A stretch of 64,000 bases of DNA from Aliivibrio sifiae. Lineage in GTDB: Bacteria > Pseudomonadota > Gammaproteobacteria > Enterobacterales > Vibrionaceae. The position numbers were made by a program, and so were the translations under genes. The notes below the pieces were generated by a model that was not told the DNA's origin, did no database searches, and saw nothing but the letters and a program-made list of their open reading frames with translations. Position 1 is the first letter of the stretch, and the number at the start of each line of letters is the position of its first letter. The DNA lies in the NCBI RefSeq assembly GCF_002954705.1, contig NZ_MSCO01000001.1:2216865-2280864 (forward strand). The letters are read 5' to 3'. This document shows positions 45,967 to 55,501 of this stretch, in pieces.

Positions 45967-46033
45967 TCTGTACATATAGTCTTTTTTAAAAGAGACTATC
46001 TGGCTAATTACTCACACATGATTCTTATTCATT

Positions 46034-46207
46034 ATACCAATCGTAGTAAATCACTGTTCATCCTAACTGGTTAAAATGCTCGATAACTGTGTTGAAATTT
46101 TTGATTGTAGAATACCTACTTATCGAAGCTATTTATCGAAAGTACCGCCTTGTTCTCAAGCATTTTTCCTGCGCTATTTCTGATCACTTACTTACTGTGA
46201 TTGGTAT
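46034..46207. repeat. MITE-like repeat element
   Basis: The 174-bp segment has inverted ends: ATACCAATCGTAGTAA on the left and, in reverse complement, ATACCAATCACAGTAA on the right (14 of 16 match). It has no coding potential and stands in noncoding DNA. ATACCAATC-ended elements are, as I recall, frequent in Aliivibrio genomes; a genome search would settle it. Confidence 0.6.
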
Positions 46208-46334
46208 TACTTTTTTGCACTTCCGCACATAATAAAAAATAAATGATTAAATATTAGCGACCTTCTCTACTCATTAAAGAATTAACTACTATGTTAATAG
46301 TTCTAGCAAAGTGCTTAACGGTAAGTGAGGGAAC

Positions 46335-46874
46335 ATGAAAAAAACATTTGTAAAAGTTGTGGCAATGACCGCTGTAGCCGTCAGTTTATCAGGATGTGTT
46401 GGTAGTATGGCAGTGACTGGGAAACTAATGCAATTCAACGTTGAAGTCGTAGATAACCGATACGCTCGAGCGGGAGTGAACTTTTTATTATCACCCGTTT
46501 ATGCAATTACAACCGCCGCCGATTATATCGTTTTTAACTCGCTTGAATTCTGGACGGGGAAAAACCCAATTAATGGCTCTCCACACATTTTTGATAGTAA
46601 AACAGAGACCATGCTAAATATTAATGACGATTTAGATGACTCATTAAAAACAGCACCTGTAGCCCCTATCACCCTGCAAAGAACTTATGAAACAGGTGAA
46701 TTTCAACAAATCGATGAAAATACGATTCAAATGGATATTACGTACTCAAACGGAGATAAAGCAACGCTTCTTGGTTTAAAAAATGATAACCAAGTAAGTT
46801 ACTTCATTGATGGCGTACTCGTTGCTGAAACGACGATTGAACAACTGCAAGAACTCGCAGCATCAAAAGCATAG
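46335..46874 (+). CDS. DUF3332 family lipoprotein-like protein
   Basis: The 179-residue protein has a lipoprotein-like signal (VAMTAVAVSLSGC, Cys21) and the DUF3332 pattern: LMQFNVEVVDNRYARAGVNF, YAITTAADYIVFNSLEFWTG. The family is found in Vibrio and relatives and has no known role. It is the first gene after the island, with GAGGGA before the ATG and a terminator at 46908-46942. Confidence 0.87.
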   Translation: MKKTFVKVVAMTAVAVSLSGCVGSMAVTGKLMQFNVEVVDNRYARAGVNFLLSPVYAITTAADYIVFNSLEFWTGKNPINGSPHIFDSKTETMLNINDDLDDSLKTAPVAPITLQRTYETGEFQQIDENTIQMDITYSNGDKATLLGLKNDNQVSYFIDGVLVAETTIEQLQELAASKA

Positions 46875-46907
46875 CTTTTTACTAAATCAATACCTACATT
46901 AACCATG

Positions 46908-46942
46908 TAAAAAGCCCAATAATCTTAATATTGGGCTTTTCG
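46908..46942. terminator. Bidirectional terminator
   Basis: AAAAGCCCAATA (from 46910) pairs with TATTGGGCTTTT (to 46940) between convergent genes. Confidence 0.9.
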
Positions 46943-46966
46943 TTTTGTCACTTATTAATCCTAAAA

Positions 46967-48352
46967 TTAATTCAACATTTGACCTTTATAATCACCAGTT
47001 AATGTCTTCAAGTAAGCACTAATATCCGCGATCTCACTATAACTCAATGTGACCCCGACTTGGTATTCAGCCATTACAGCAACCGCCTCATCCAATGAAT
47101 TAACACTGCCGTCATGGAAATAAGGCGCAGTAAGTGCAATATTTCGTAACGTTGGGACCTTAAAACGATTCATATCATAGGCTTTATTTGTCACATTAAA
47201 CCGACCATTATCCACCTCAGATACATTTCCCCTCTGAGTAAAGTAATCTGCTTTTAATCCCATGACTTCAAATGTCTGCCCGCCCATCGCTTGACCAGCA
47301 TGACACGTCGAGCATTTATTTTTCTTAAATAGCTCATAGCCATTTTTTTCTTGTGCATTCAATGCTAAATCGTCACCTTTTAAGAACTGATCAAAACGAC
47401 TGTTTGGTGTAATTAGAGTTTTCTCAAACTCAGCAATCGCATCAGTTATATTGTCACCCGTGATGCCATCAGGGTAGATTTTAGCAAAAGCGGCTTTCAC
47501 TCCCTCATCCAAGCCTAACTTTTGAGTGATTTGCTCCCATGAAGTAGATCCCATTTCAATTGGATTCATAGGAGGGCCTCCTGCTTGTTCTTGTAAGTCA
47601 CTTGCTCGACCATCCCAGAACTGGTGAATATTATAAGAAGAGTTAAATACTGTTGGTGCATTAATGGGACCTTTAGCCCCATTAATGCCTGTAGATGTTG
47701 TTAACCTATCAACCCCACCTGTTGATAAGGAGTGACAACTTGAACACGCAACAGTGTTATCACCCGACAAGCGGGTATCATGATAAAGCACTTCACCTAA
47801 AGCCACTTTATTATTATCAACTTTTATAGCGTCATTAATGGGCTGAATCGCTTCATATTTAAATGCTTCGCTTGCTAATGACTGTTTATTTTCTTGCTCT
47901 TGTTTAATCCACGTACGTAAAGTCTGCTTTTCATCATCAGATAAACTTGAACGCCAATGCATTGATAAATACGCTTTAGGAGGCATGGATGAATCATTTA
48001 ATACGCCGCTAATTTTAGCTAAAGCAACATCGGATATTTCATTACCTTCAGAAAAACTAGATAAAACATCATCAAACTGAAAATGACGTAATCCACTTTC
48101 AACGTCTTTTTGCATAATTTGTTTCGCGATAGGAAGATTGGCATAAAAAGGCATTTCGCTATTATCTGTATGGCAATAACTACAACCATTTTCAGTTAAT
48201 ACTTTAAAAGCAGCAGAAGATACAGGATCATTTTTACTGTTTGATTGCGCTAATTTGGTGTCACTTAATGTCCGGTCTGACGAATCTACTACATACACCG
48301 AGCCAAAATAAGCAATAGCTCCTAAACCTATAATCAATCCTAATTTTTTCAT
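46967..48352 (-). CDS. Tri-heme cytochrome c peroxidase
   Basis: The 461-residue protein is an exported or membrane-anchored peroxidase that reduces hydrogen peroxide. It has an N-terminal membrane segment (LGLIIGLGAIAYFGSVYVV) and three CxxCH heme sites: CSYCH at 57-61 in a Haem_bd-type domain, CSSCH and CSTCH in the CCP/MauG core, with DGRA, NPIEMG, and PTLRNIALTAPYFHDG of that family. The third heme makes it like E. coli YhjA rather than classical di-heme CcpA. I start it at 48352 (AGGAGA 5 nt upstream), not 48412. It is not preceded by the ECF-type promoter found in the neighbouring cluster. Confidence 0.92.
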   Translation of the reverse strand: MKKLGLIIGLGAIAYFGSVYVVDSSDRTLSDTKLAQSNSKNDPVSSAAFKVLTENGCSYCHTDNSEMPFYANLPIAKQIMQKDVESGLRHFQFDDVLSSFSEGNEISDVALAKISGVLNDSSMPPKAYLSMHWRSSLSDDEKQTLRTWIKQEQENKQSLASEAFKYEAIQPINDAIKVDNNKVALGEVLYHDTRLSGDNTVACSSCHSLSTGGVDRLTTSTGINGAKGPINAPTVFNSSYNIHQFWDGRASDLQEQAGGPPMNPIEMGSTSWEQITQKLGLDEGVKAAFAKIYPDGITGDNITDAIAEFEKTLITPNSRFDQFLKGDDLALNAQEKNGYELFKKNKCSTCHAGQAMGGQTFEVMGLKADYFTQRGNVSEVDNGRFNVTNKAYDMNRFKVPTLRNIALTAPYFHDGSVNSLDEAVAVMAEYQVGVTLSYSEIADISAYLKTLTGDYKGQMLN

Positions 48353-48595
48353 AACTATCTCCTGCTGCATGAATGTCTGCACACGATAGAGAGAAAAAAT
48401 GCCTCTTTCCAAGGAAGAAATACTATGATAATCATCGCTTTAATCGATAATGTAATCTCACAACACTAAATAGCCTTATTTTTCATAATGATAAATAACT
48501 CTCGGCAGGTAGATGTTTTTATAACGTTAAATAACTAACGTTCTATTTATTATCCAAGATCAATTTTATAAACTTGAATTATTTATTAAAAAATA

Positions 48596-48628
48596 TAAAA
48601 AAGCCCAATATAACAATAATATTGGGCT
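48596..48628 (-). terminator. Terminator of the thiol synthesis/export operon
   Basis: AGCCCAATA (48602-48610) pairs with TATTGGGCT (48620-48628); on the minus strand a U tract follows. It ends the run gshA-ABC-ABC-gss. Confidence 0.85.
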
Positions 48629-48649
48629 CTATATTAGATATAGGTTGTA

Positions 48650-50110
48650 TTAATCAATTAACACCAATGAATCTAAAATCCCTTTACCACTGTGAATTCC
48701 ACCTTCGTTTTCACTGGCAGGTTTACTGCGAATTAAATATCCCGCATAACCTTCAAATTCAGTCACCGGCTTTCCATTGTAATACGCAGTAAATAAGCCA
48801 ATCTCACTCACTAAATCGTCCACAATGGTTTGCTCGCCATCACGAACAGCAATGGTTGGAGTATCACGCTCATGGGGATACAAACGCTGCATTAATGCCC
48901 ATGCATCATATTCTTCAGGATCTAACTTATTTAATTTATTCCTAATATCCTCTCCAAAAACACAATGCCCACCACCTTCACCTTGGTTTTTTAACACCCA
49001 CTCATTTTGAATCGCTTCTGTATCAAACCATTTAATCGTTTCAACATTAACGGGTTTCATCTCAGCTAAAACACTCTTCACCAATTGCGCTTCTTCAATG
49101 CTTAGACCCCAACGTGCATATTCACTTTCTGGCATCATGGTTAATAGCATTTGCATTGTTTTACTGGTCGCTAATTGCTGACTAATTGTTGCATTAACGG
49201 CGACATGATGCTGTTCAATAAGCAATCGTGTTTGGCTTAGCGTCTGACAACAGACTTTCTCATTTAATTCAGGTGCAAAATAATCTTCATATTGATAACC
49301 CGCACGTAAATAAACAACATCTACAGCCCCGATATTTTCTAATATAAGACGCTTATTTTCGCCACTAGAAAGCTGACAGCTAAGTTGTTCAAACGTACGT
49401 CTTACTGTACATATTCCTTGTTTTTGCAACTCAACTTCCAACAGGTGTTGGTCATAAACATTGTCTTCGTTCTTTTGAACCACCATCAAAAACGTAGGTT
49501 TTCCTTGGTCACCAAAATCTGTTTTTATCGCTCTTGCCGCTGTTGCAATACCGTAGGCCAATTGCTCTAAGCCATGATTATCCGCAGGTACCGCTGAGCT
49601 GTCTTCAATCCATTGATTGTAAGTATCTGGCCATTGATTTTTAATAAATGAGTGGAATTCTGCAGCACGTTGACCAAAAGGCCCCATCCCAGCGGCAATA
49701 CCATTAAATTCAATCACTTTAGCACCGTGAGTACGGTCATCCATAAAATCAGTTCGCATCAATAGTAAAGATTGACGAGCAGCGACAAGCTTATTGGTTT
49801 CATCACCATGCAATTGTTGATGCAGTGACATTAATAAACCAAAAAACGGATCGGCTTTTGCCATGTTACTTAATGACGCTTGTAGAAAATCATGATCTTC
49901 AGATACATTATTAATAAGCTTAGTTATCAATGGCGTTACTGCTAACAAATGCTGATATACATCACGCTCAATCGTCATTGGTGCAATACTAAACGGACAG
50001 TGTCGCGCAGTACTATCAGCTTGCTTGAATGCCACACCATGCATAATTTCCCATTCACAGGCATCTTCAATAACTTGCTGAGACACAAACGATTTTTTTT
50101 CTGTATTCAT
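48650..50110 (-). CDS. Eukaryotic-type glutathione synthetase homologue
   Basis: The 486-residue protein resembles the eukaryotic (GSH_synth_ATP) glutathione synthetase, which joins glycine to gamma-glutamylcysteine, not the bacterial GshB. Landmarks are KVIEFNGIAAGMG, VVYLRAGYQYEDYF, the glycine-rich ATP loop VLKNQGEGGGHCVFGED and the C-terminal LIRSKPASENEGGIHSGKGI. The start at 50110 (MNTEKKSF) has GAGAG upstream; the longer TTG start at 50131 is less likely. It is the last gene of an operon with a gshA-like gene and two ABC exporter subunits. It could instead attach another amine or amino acid. Confidence 0.85.
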   Translation of the reverse strand: MNTEKKSFVSQQVIEDACEWEIMHGVAFKQADSTARHCPFSIAPMTIERDVYQHLLAVTPLITKLINNVSEDHDFLQASLSNMAKADPFFGLLMSLHQQLHGDETNKLVAARQSLLLMRTDFMDDRTHGAKVIEFNGIAAGMGPFGQRAAEFHSFIKNQWPDTYNQWIEDSSAVPADNHGLEQLAYGIATAARAIKTDFGDQGKPTFLMVVQKNEDNVYDQHLLEVELQKQGICTVRRTFEQLSCQLSSGENKRLILENIGAVDVVYLRAGYQYEDYFAPELNEKVCCQTLSQTRLLIEQHHVAVNATISQQLATSKTMQMLLTMMPESEYARWGLSIEEAQLVKSVLAEMKPVNVETIKWFDTEAIQNEWVLKNQGEGGGHCVFGEDIRNKLNKLDPEEYDAWALMQRLYPHERDTPTIAVRDGEQTIVDDLVSEIGLFTAYYNGKPVTEFEGYAGYLIRSKPASENEGGIHSGKGILDSLVLID

Positions 50111-50135
50111 TTTAATTACTCTCAAATTCAATTAC

Positions 50136-51953
50136 TCAAGCCGCGTTAATGCTAGCTAAACCAAGTGTGCTGTTCTGATGTTCATTTTCTTCTTGTGCTT
50201 TTTGCGTCAAATATAACTCTCTATAATCTCCAGCTTGCACAATAAGTTCATCATGTGTACCACTTTGAACCACTTTGCCTTTATTCATGACTAAGATTTG
50301 ATCGGCATTTTTAATCGTAGATAAACGGTGAGCTACCGTGATAACCGTTCTACCCTCTTGAATATTGGCTAACGCTTCTTTTACGGCTTCTTCCGTTTCA
50401 CTATCAATATTAGCTGTCGCTTCATCTAATAAGAAAACACTTGATTGATGTGAGATAGCACGAGCTAACGCTAATAACTGTCTTTCACCAACAGAAAGTG
50501 ACGCTCCACCATGACCTGGGTGGTGATCATAGCCATCAGTAAGACGTTTAATAAAGTGATCAGCGTTAACTTGTTTCGCCGCTAACATCACTTTTTCGTC
50601 GTTTGGCCTATCATGAGATAAGTCGATATTGTCTTTTATTGAACCACTAAAAATCGTTGGATCTTGAGAAACCAGACCAAATAATTTACGAAGTTGGACT
50701 TCAGGTAAAGATTCAATCGGCTGGCCTCCTATTAAAATAGCCCCTTTTTGGTGTTGGTAGAATCGCATAAGCAGATTAATTACTGAGCTTTTACCACTCC
50801 CCGTATGACCAACTATTGCCGTAAACTGCCCGCCTTTAGCCACAAAGTTCACATCAGATAAGACCAAGTTTCCTTCGTCATAACTTAAATCAACATGACG
50901 AAACTCAATGTCATGCGGCGCTGATATTTCAACACACTCTTGTGGGTATCGGTTCTGCTCAGATTCTTCATCTAGCAACTCAAATACACGTTTTGATGCA
51001 ACCGTTGCCACCTGTAACTTACGTAACTCCATTGAAAGTTGGCGGAAAGGGTCAAAAAAGCGTTCAATATAGTTCAAAAATGCATACAGCGTCCCGATTT
51101 CAACCACTGTAGCTAATGACGCATTAGCAAACCACGCCACAATACCAGCAGCCGTTAAGTTGGAAACTAAACGTGTTAACGGGATAAGCATGAAACTATC
51201 AATTGCGATTGATTTGGTTCTAAACTCAAACCAACGTTGGTTTTCTTGCTCAAATTTTTCTTTAAATGCTTTTTCCTGATTAAACGCTTGAATCAGCGCC
51301 ATTCCTTGTAGCGATTCATTAATCCGCCCATTGATATTGCTGATCTGCTCTCGAATGCCATTAAACACTGGCATCGATATTTTTCGATATAAATGCATTG
51401 TTGTGAGTAATACAGGGATCAGAACCAAGCTTAATAACATCAAGCGCCAATCCAATATCGCTATCGCAATAAATATCGCAATGATACGTAAACTGCCTTG
51501 AATTATAGTAGGGATAGTTGAGACAAACATATCACGCATGGATTCTGTATCATTGGTTATATAAGAAACCAACTTACCCGCAGATAATTTATCAAACGTA
51601 CTGATAGAGAAATTCAACACGTGATTAAACAGTTGTTTTCTCACATCATTAATCACCAACAAGGCACTATGACGAAACGACACTGCTTGTAAATACGTAA
51701 ATAACGCCGATATCACGTAAAACAGCATCACTAAACTAACAAGCCCAATCAAATGTGGCCATTCAAACTGCTGTGGTACGATAACGTCATCAAGGATGAT
51801 CTTTGCTAACCATGGAATCGCCATTTCAGCACTTATTGCTACCGTTAACATCATAAAGGCGACAATAAAGCGTGCTTTATGAGGTAAAGAATAGGCTAAT
51901 AACCGCTTAAATAAGAAAGTATCACTTGGTTGCTGTGCATTGTCTTCACGCAT
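50136..51953 (-). CDS. ABC exporter subunit B (MdlB-like, canonical ATP site residues)
   Basis: The 605-residue half-transporter has six hydrophobic spans (about 20-300) and an ATPase domain with Walker A GHTGSGKSS, signature LSVGERQ (not the usual LSGGQ), Walker B VFLLDEATANID with the catalytic Glu, and the H-loop VAHRL. I start it at 51953, where GGAGAG precedes the ATG; it overlaps the partner gene by 8 nt. With the next gene it forms a heterodimer like MdlAB or YfiBC. The cluster suggests export of a thiol or gamma-glutamyl peptide; substrate is inference. Confidence 0.9.
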   Translation of the reverse strand: MREDNAQQPSDTFLFKRLLAYSLPHKARFIVAFMMLTVAISAEMAIPWLAKIILDDVIVPQQFEWPHLIGLVSLVMLFYVISALFTYLQAVSFRHSALLVINDVRKQLFNHVLNFSISTFDKLSAGKLVSYITNDTESMRDMFVSTIPTIIQGSLRIIAIFIAIAILDWRLMLLSLVLIPVLLTTMHLYRKISMPVFNGIREQISNINGRINESLQGMALIQAFNQEKAFKEKFEQENQRWFEFRTKSIAIDSFMLIPLTRLVSNLTAAGIVAWFANASLATVVEIGTLYAFLNYIERFFDPFRQLSMELRKLQVATVASKRVFELLDEESEQNRYPQECVEISAPHDIEFRHVDLSYDEGNLVLSDVNFVAKGGQFTAIVGHTGSGKSSVINLLMRFYQHQKGAILIGGQPIESLPEVQLRKLFGLVSQDPTIFSGSIKDNIDLSHDRPNDEKVMLAAKQVNADHFIKRLTDGYDHHPGHGGASLSVGERQLLALARAISHQSSVFLLDEATANIDSETEEAVKEALANIQEGRTVITVAHRLSTIKNADQILVMNKGKVVQSGTHDELIVQAGDYRELYLTQKAQEENEHQNSTLGLASINAA

Positions 51954-53745
51954 GAGACTCTCCTTCTGACGTTGATTCTTGAATATTATTGCTTGGAATA
52001 TCGTCAATAATGGTATTTAACTGACTTTGTCTTTGGTAGACCATGGAATACCAACCTTGACTAGCCAATAGCTCATGGTGGGAGCCTTGCTCTTCAATTT
52101 GCCCTTCATTTAGCACAAAAATTCGATCTGCTTCGATTAAATTAGGTAGGCGTTGAGTCACTAATAACATGGTTTTATGGCTGTAATGTGCTTTTAGATT
52201 TCGACGCACAATCACTTCTGTTTTAATGTCTAACGCACTGAATGGATCATCCAACAACAAAATATCCGCATCAGATAATAAGGCTCTTGCAAGCGTTAAT
52301 CGCTGGCGCTGCCCTCCTGAAAGGTTACCGCCACCTTCTCGCAATTGAGTACTAAACCCATCAGGCATGGCATCAATTTCATTTTTAATTCCGGCCATTT
52401 CTGCAACGTGTTTGATTTGCTCTTCTGTTGCATCCGGTTTAGCCAATGCGATATTTTCAGCAATAGAACCTGAGAATAAGAATGGTTTTTGTGGAACCCA
52501 CGCCATTTTGTTACGTAGCGAGTGGAACGTTAATGAATCAATCGAATGTCCATCAATACTAATGGTTGAGCTATTTGGTAACTGAAATTGCCTTAATACC
52601 AATTGCAACAAGGTACTTTTTCCACTGCCCGTGGGCCCTGTAATACCAACAAAGCCACCTTCTGCTACCGTCATATTAATTTGTTCTAAAGCTCTGCGGT
52701 TTGAGTTCTGATAAGAGAATGAGGCGATATTAATATTCAACGTTGCTTTCGCATCAGCAGGCAACATAACCGTCCCCTCTACCACTTCTTCTTTTTCAGA
52801 AAAAAGTGCCTCTAATCGTTTCCATGACGTACTGCCTCGTTGGAAAACATTAAACTGCCAACCAAATTGTAAAAACGGTCCCAATAATTGCCCAAGATAT
52901 AGCGTAAACGTAGTAAATAAACCCACAGAGATCTGCTCATGGCTGATTAGCCATGCGCCATAAGCCAATGAAATAACAAATGACAATCCGTAAATTAATT
53001 GGATAGTTGGTGCAAAAGCGGCGTCCACTTTCGCAACAGCTAAGTTAGCTTCCAATGTTTCATCAAGAGTTTTACCAAAGCGTTGTTCTTGTCTTTGCCC
53101 AATACCATGAGAGCGAACCGCACGAATACCAGAAACCGTTTCACGCGTCTCTTCATTCAAATTAGCAAAACTCGCTTGCGCACGACCGAACGTTTTATGC
53201 AGATTGGTACCATAACGTTTCGTAATTAAAACCAACAGCGGAAACGGCAATAATGCCACAGCAGTAAGTTCACCACTTACGATAAAGATCATACCGAAAA
53301 TCACGGTCAAACCAGCAATAAAGGAATCAACTAAGGTCATGATCCCCATGCCAGTGGCTTCCTCGACTGCATTCAAGTCATTCGTTGCATGGGCCATTAA
53401 ATCGCCAGTGCTTCGACGAGAGTAAAACGACGGTGACAACATTGAAAACTTTCGAAATAAGTCTCGACGCAGTACTTTCGCAATAGCGATAGATGCTCCA
53501 TACAAGTGACTTTGCCATACATAACGTAAGCCATACATAGCAATGGCTGACACAACAATGCCACCAATATGAATCAGCAAATATGACATGGTTAATTCGT
53601 TGGCACTGATGCTATCTACGATTCGTCCAATCAACCAAGAAGGTATTAAACTGAGTAATGCCACCACTTGTAATGCAATGATGGCAATGATGTATTGGCG
53701 TGAAAACATTTTTATGTAACCACGCAATTTCCACAAAATATTCAT
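51946..53745 (-). CDS. ABC exporter subunit A (MdlA-like, degenerate ATP site)
   Basis: The 599-residue half-transporter has six membrane spans in residues 15-300 and an ATPase domain with Walker A GPTGSGKST and signature LSGGQRQ. The catalytic Glu after Walker B is Asp (ILLLDDPFSALD) and the H-loop His is Gln (LLVTQRL). This loss, with an altered signature in the partner, is the known pattern of heterodimeric exporters with one degenerate site. It begins 4 nt after the gshA-like gene, in the same operon. Confidence 0.92.
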   Translation of the reverse strand: MNILWKLRGYIKMFSRQYIIAIIALQVVALLSLIPSWLIGRIVDSISANELTMSYLLIHIGGIVVSAIAMYGLRYVWQSHLYGASIAIAKVLRRDLFRKFSMLSPSFYSRRSTGDLMAHATNDLNAVEEATGMGIMTLVDSFIAGLTVIFGMIFIVSGELTAVALLPFPLLVLITKRYGTNLHKTFGRAQASFANLNEETRETVSGIRAVRSHGIGQRQEQRFGKTLDETLEANLAVAKVDAAFAPTIQLIYGLSFVISLAYGAWLISHEQISVGLFTTFTLYLGQLLGPFLQFGWQFNVFQRGSTSWKRLEALFSEKEEVVEGTVMLPADAKATLNINIASFSYQNSNRRALEQINMTVAEGGFVGITGPTGSGKSTLLQLVLRQFQLPNSSTISIDGHSIDSLTFHSLRNKMAWVPQKPFLFSGSIAENIALAKPDATEEQIKHVAEMAGIKNEIDAMPDGFSTQLREGGGNLSGGQRQRLTLARALLSDADILLLDDPFSALDIKTEVIVRRNLKAHYSHKTMLLVTQRLPNLIEADRIFVLNEGQIEEQGSHHELLASQGWYSMVYQRQSQLNTIIDDIPSNNIQESTSEGESHA

Positions 53746-53749
53746 TAAA

Positions 53750-55346
53750 TTACGCTACTGCCTCTTCTATTTCACAGTCACACTGTAAATAGTTTTTTTT
53801 CTGAATAAACTCATCAAAACTCATGTCTTGTTGTGCTTCCATTTGGTGTTGTTTAACTAAAGACTCTGTCACTAAACGAGTTAGATTACCCATTTCTTCT
53901 TCATCAATCTTTGCATCTTGATGCTGTTTAAAATGCACTTCAGATAATCTCTGGGTCGCTAATTTATAAGAGAGTTTTTCATCTTTCATTATTGCTAGCA
54001 TTTGTGCTGATGGCGTTAAATTACTATCAACAAATTTAACTCGTTCACGCTCAATACCTTGTTTATGCCCTTCGGTAACAAATGCATTATCTAGCCAACT
54101 CGCAATAGGCATCATTGCATCAAGTAATTCAAAACCAAGATTGTTAAGTTTAATTTCACCTTGCAGCGTTGGTAATAATAGTCCTTCTTTTCGCCCTTCT
54201 GTTGCTACTAACTCTTGGCGACGGGCAATTAATATCCGCTCATCATTTGTTAGTTCAGGGCTTGGTGCTAAGGCGTTATAGGTAAGAAACGCATCCAGAA
54301 AATGACTTTGCTCTTCACTGATCCCTAACGGTAATAACGGATTATTATCCAGACTGCGCAATTCAATGTATTGGATACCGTGGTGACACATCGCATACAA
54401 AGGACGCAATTGATCATTAACGATTTTAGGCCTTACAGAACCATACAATTCATTTTCTAATTGTAAGACTGAGCCATTTAATTGCTGATCTGCATTTAGG
54501 TGCGTATAACGCGCACTTGGGGTCGTTAAGGCGTGACATAAATCCGTTAAGTATTCTTGTTTACTATTAAAGCTCGTTGGGTAAAGAGATTGCTCATTAC
54601 TGCTATACCCCATATTGCTTAAACGTAACGACGTTGCCCATGGTAAATAGTAAGTATCTTCATCAAAAGTAGCTAAAGGATGCTCTTGATTTACTAAATA
54701 ACTTTTATCTACCGCTGGCGATGCCCCAAATAAATAAGGAATAACCCAGCCGTTACGAAGAACATTACGGATCAAATGAAAATAACGTTCTGAAATAAAA
54801 TCGTTTAATGATAATTCACTGCTCATGTGCGTATGCAGTGTTTCCCAAAACGAATCTGGTAATGAAAAGTTATAATGAATACCTGAAATTAACTGCATTC
54901 TTTTGCCATAACGGTTTGCCAAGCCTTCACGGTAACGCACCTTATGTTGCCCTGCATTCGATGTTCCATATGCTGCAATCGTAATCTCATCATCACTTGG
55001 CAGTACTGGCGGCATACGCCCCCCACATGATTTCATTTTCAGGTAAATGAGTAGCGACAAAATGATGCAAAGAAGCCAACGAATCAAACATTGCCTTTCT
55101 TTCTGTCATTGCAGGTGTCACTAACTCTAATTGCGCTTCTGCAAAATCAGTAGTGATGTAAGGGTGCGTTAACGCAGAGCCTAACACTTCTGGATGAGAT
55201 AAGTTTGAAATACGGCTTTCAGGCGTAGTGCGGATCAGTTCTCTTTCAATTCCACGTCGAATGTCATGCAGTGTACTCATGGCATCTTCATCATTTAAAA
55301 AAGAAAGCATGCTAGGTTCTAGGTATTTCACATCTGAGTTTTTCAT
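53750..55346 (-). pseudogene. gshA: gshA-like glutamate-cysteine ligase, frameshifted at a G6 run
   Basis: The N-terminal frame (55346 to 54993) encodes GIERELIRTTPESRISN, LSHPEVLGSALTHPYITTDFAEAQLELVTPA and ends LPENEIMWGAYAASTAK. The rest of the protein is in the next frame, from GRMPPVLPSDDEITIAAYGTSN and YREGLANRYG with SGIHYNFSLP, to the end at 53750. The join is a run of six G (plus-strand C run 55019-55024). Five or eight G would restore one frame of about 531 residues of proteobacterial GshA type, which makes gamma-glutamylcysteine. Slippage, phase variation, real decay or a sequencing error are all possible. An ECF-type promoter lies at 55383-55409, and the exporter genes follow. Confidence 0.85.
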
Positions 55347-55382
55347 TTATGTTCTTCATAAGAAATATTTTTAACAAATTGA

Positions 55383-55409
55383 AGACGCACGAATAGAGAA
55401 AAAGACGCA
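55383..55409 (-). promoter_or_regulatory. ECF sigma-type promoter of the gshA-ABC-gss operon
   Basis: On the minus strand TGCGTC (55409-55404), a 16-nt spacer, then CGTCT (55387-55383). It lies 37 nt upstream of the gshA-like start and has the same architecture as four other sites in this cluster. Confidence 0.8.
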
Positions 55410-55501
55410 AAAAAATTTAAATAATAGGAATAAAAAAGAGAAAGTAAAATAAACGGAAAATAGAGTGGCTATTTACCGTTTATTTTAAGGAAGAAATGAA
55501 A

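Larger units (their letters stand above)
45765..46334. other. Island right border and repeat-containing noncoding region
   Basis: These 570 bases hold no gene. In order they contain the right arm-type repeats, the attR core, a terminator likely to have been the original ssrA terminator, a MITE-like repeat (46034-46207) and the promoter region of the DUF3332 gene. Confidence 0.75.
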
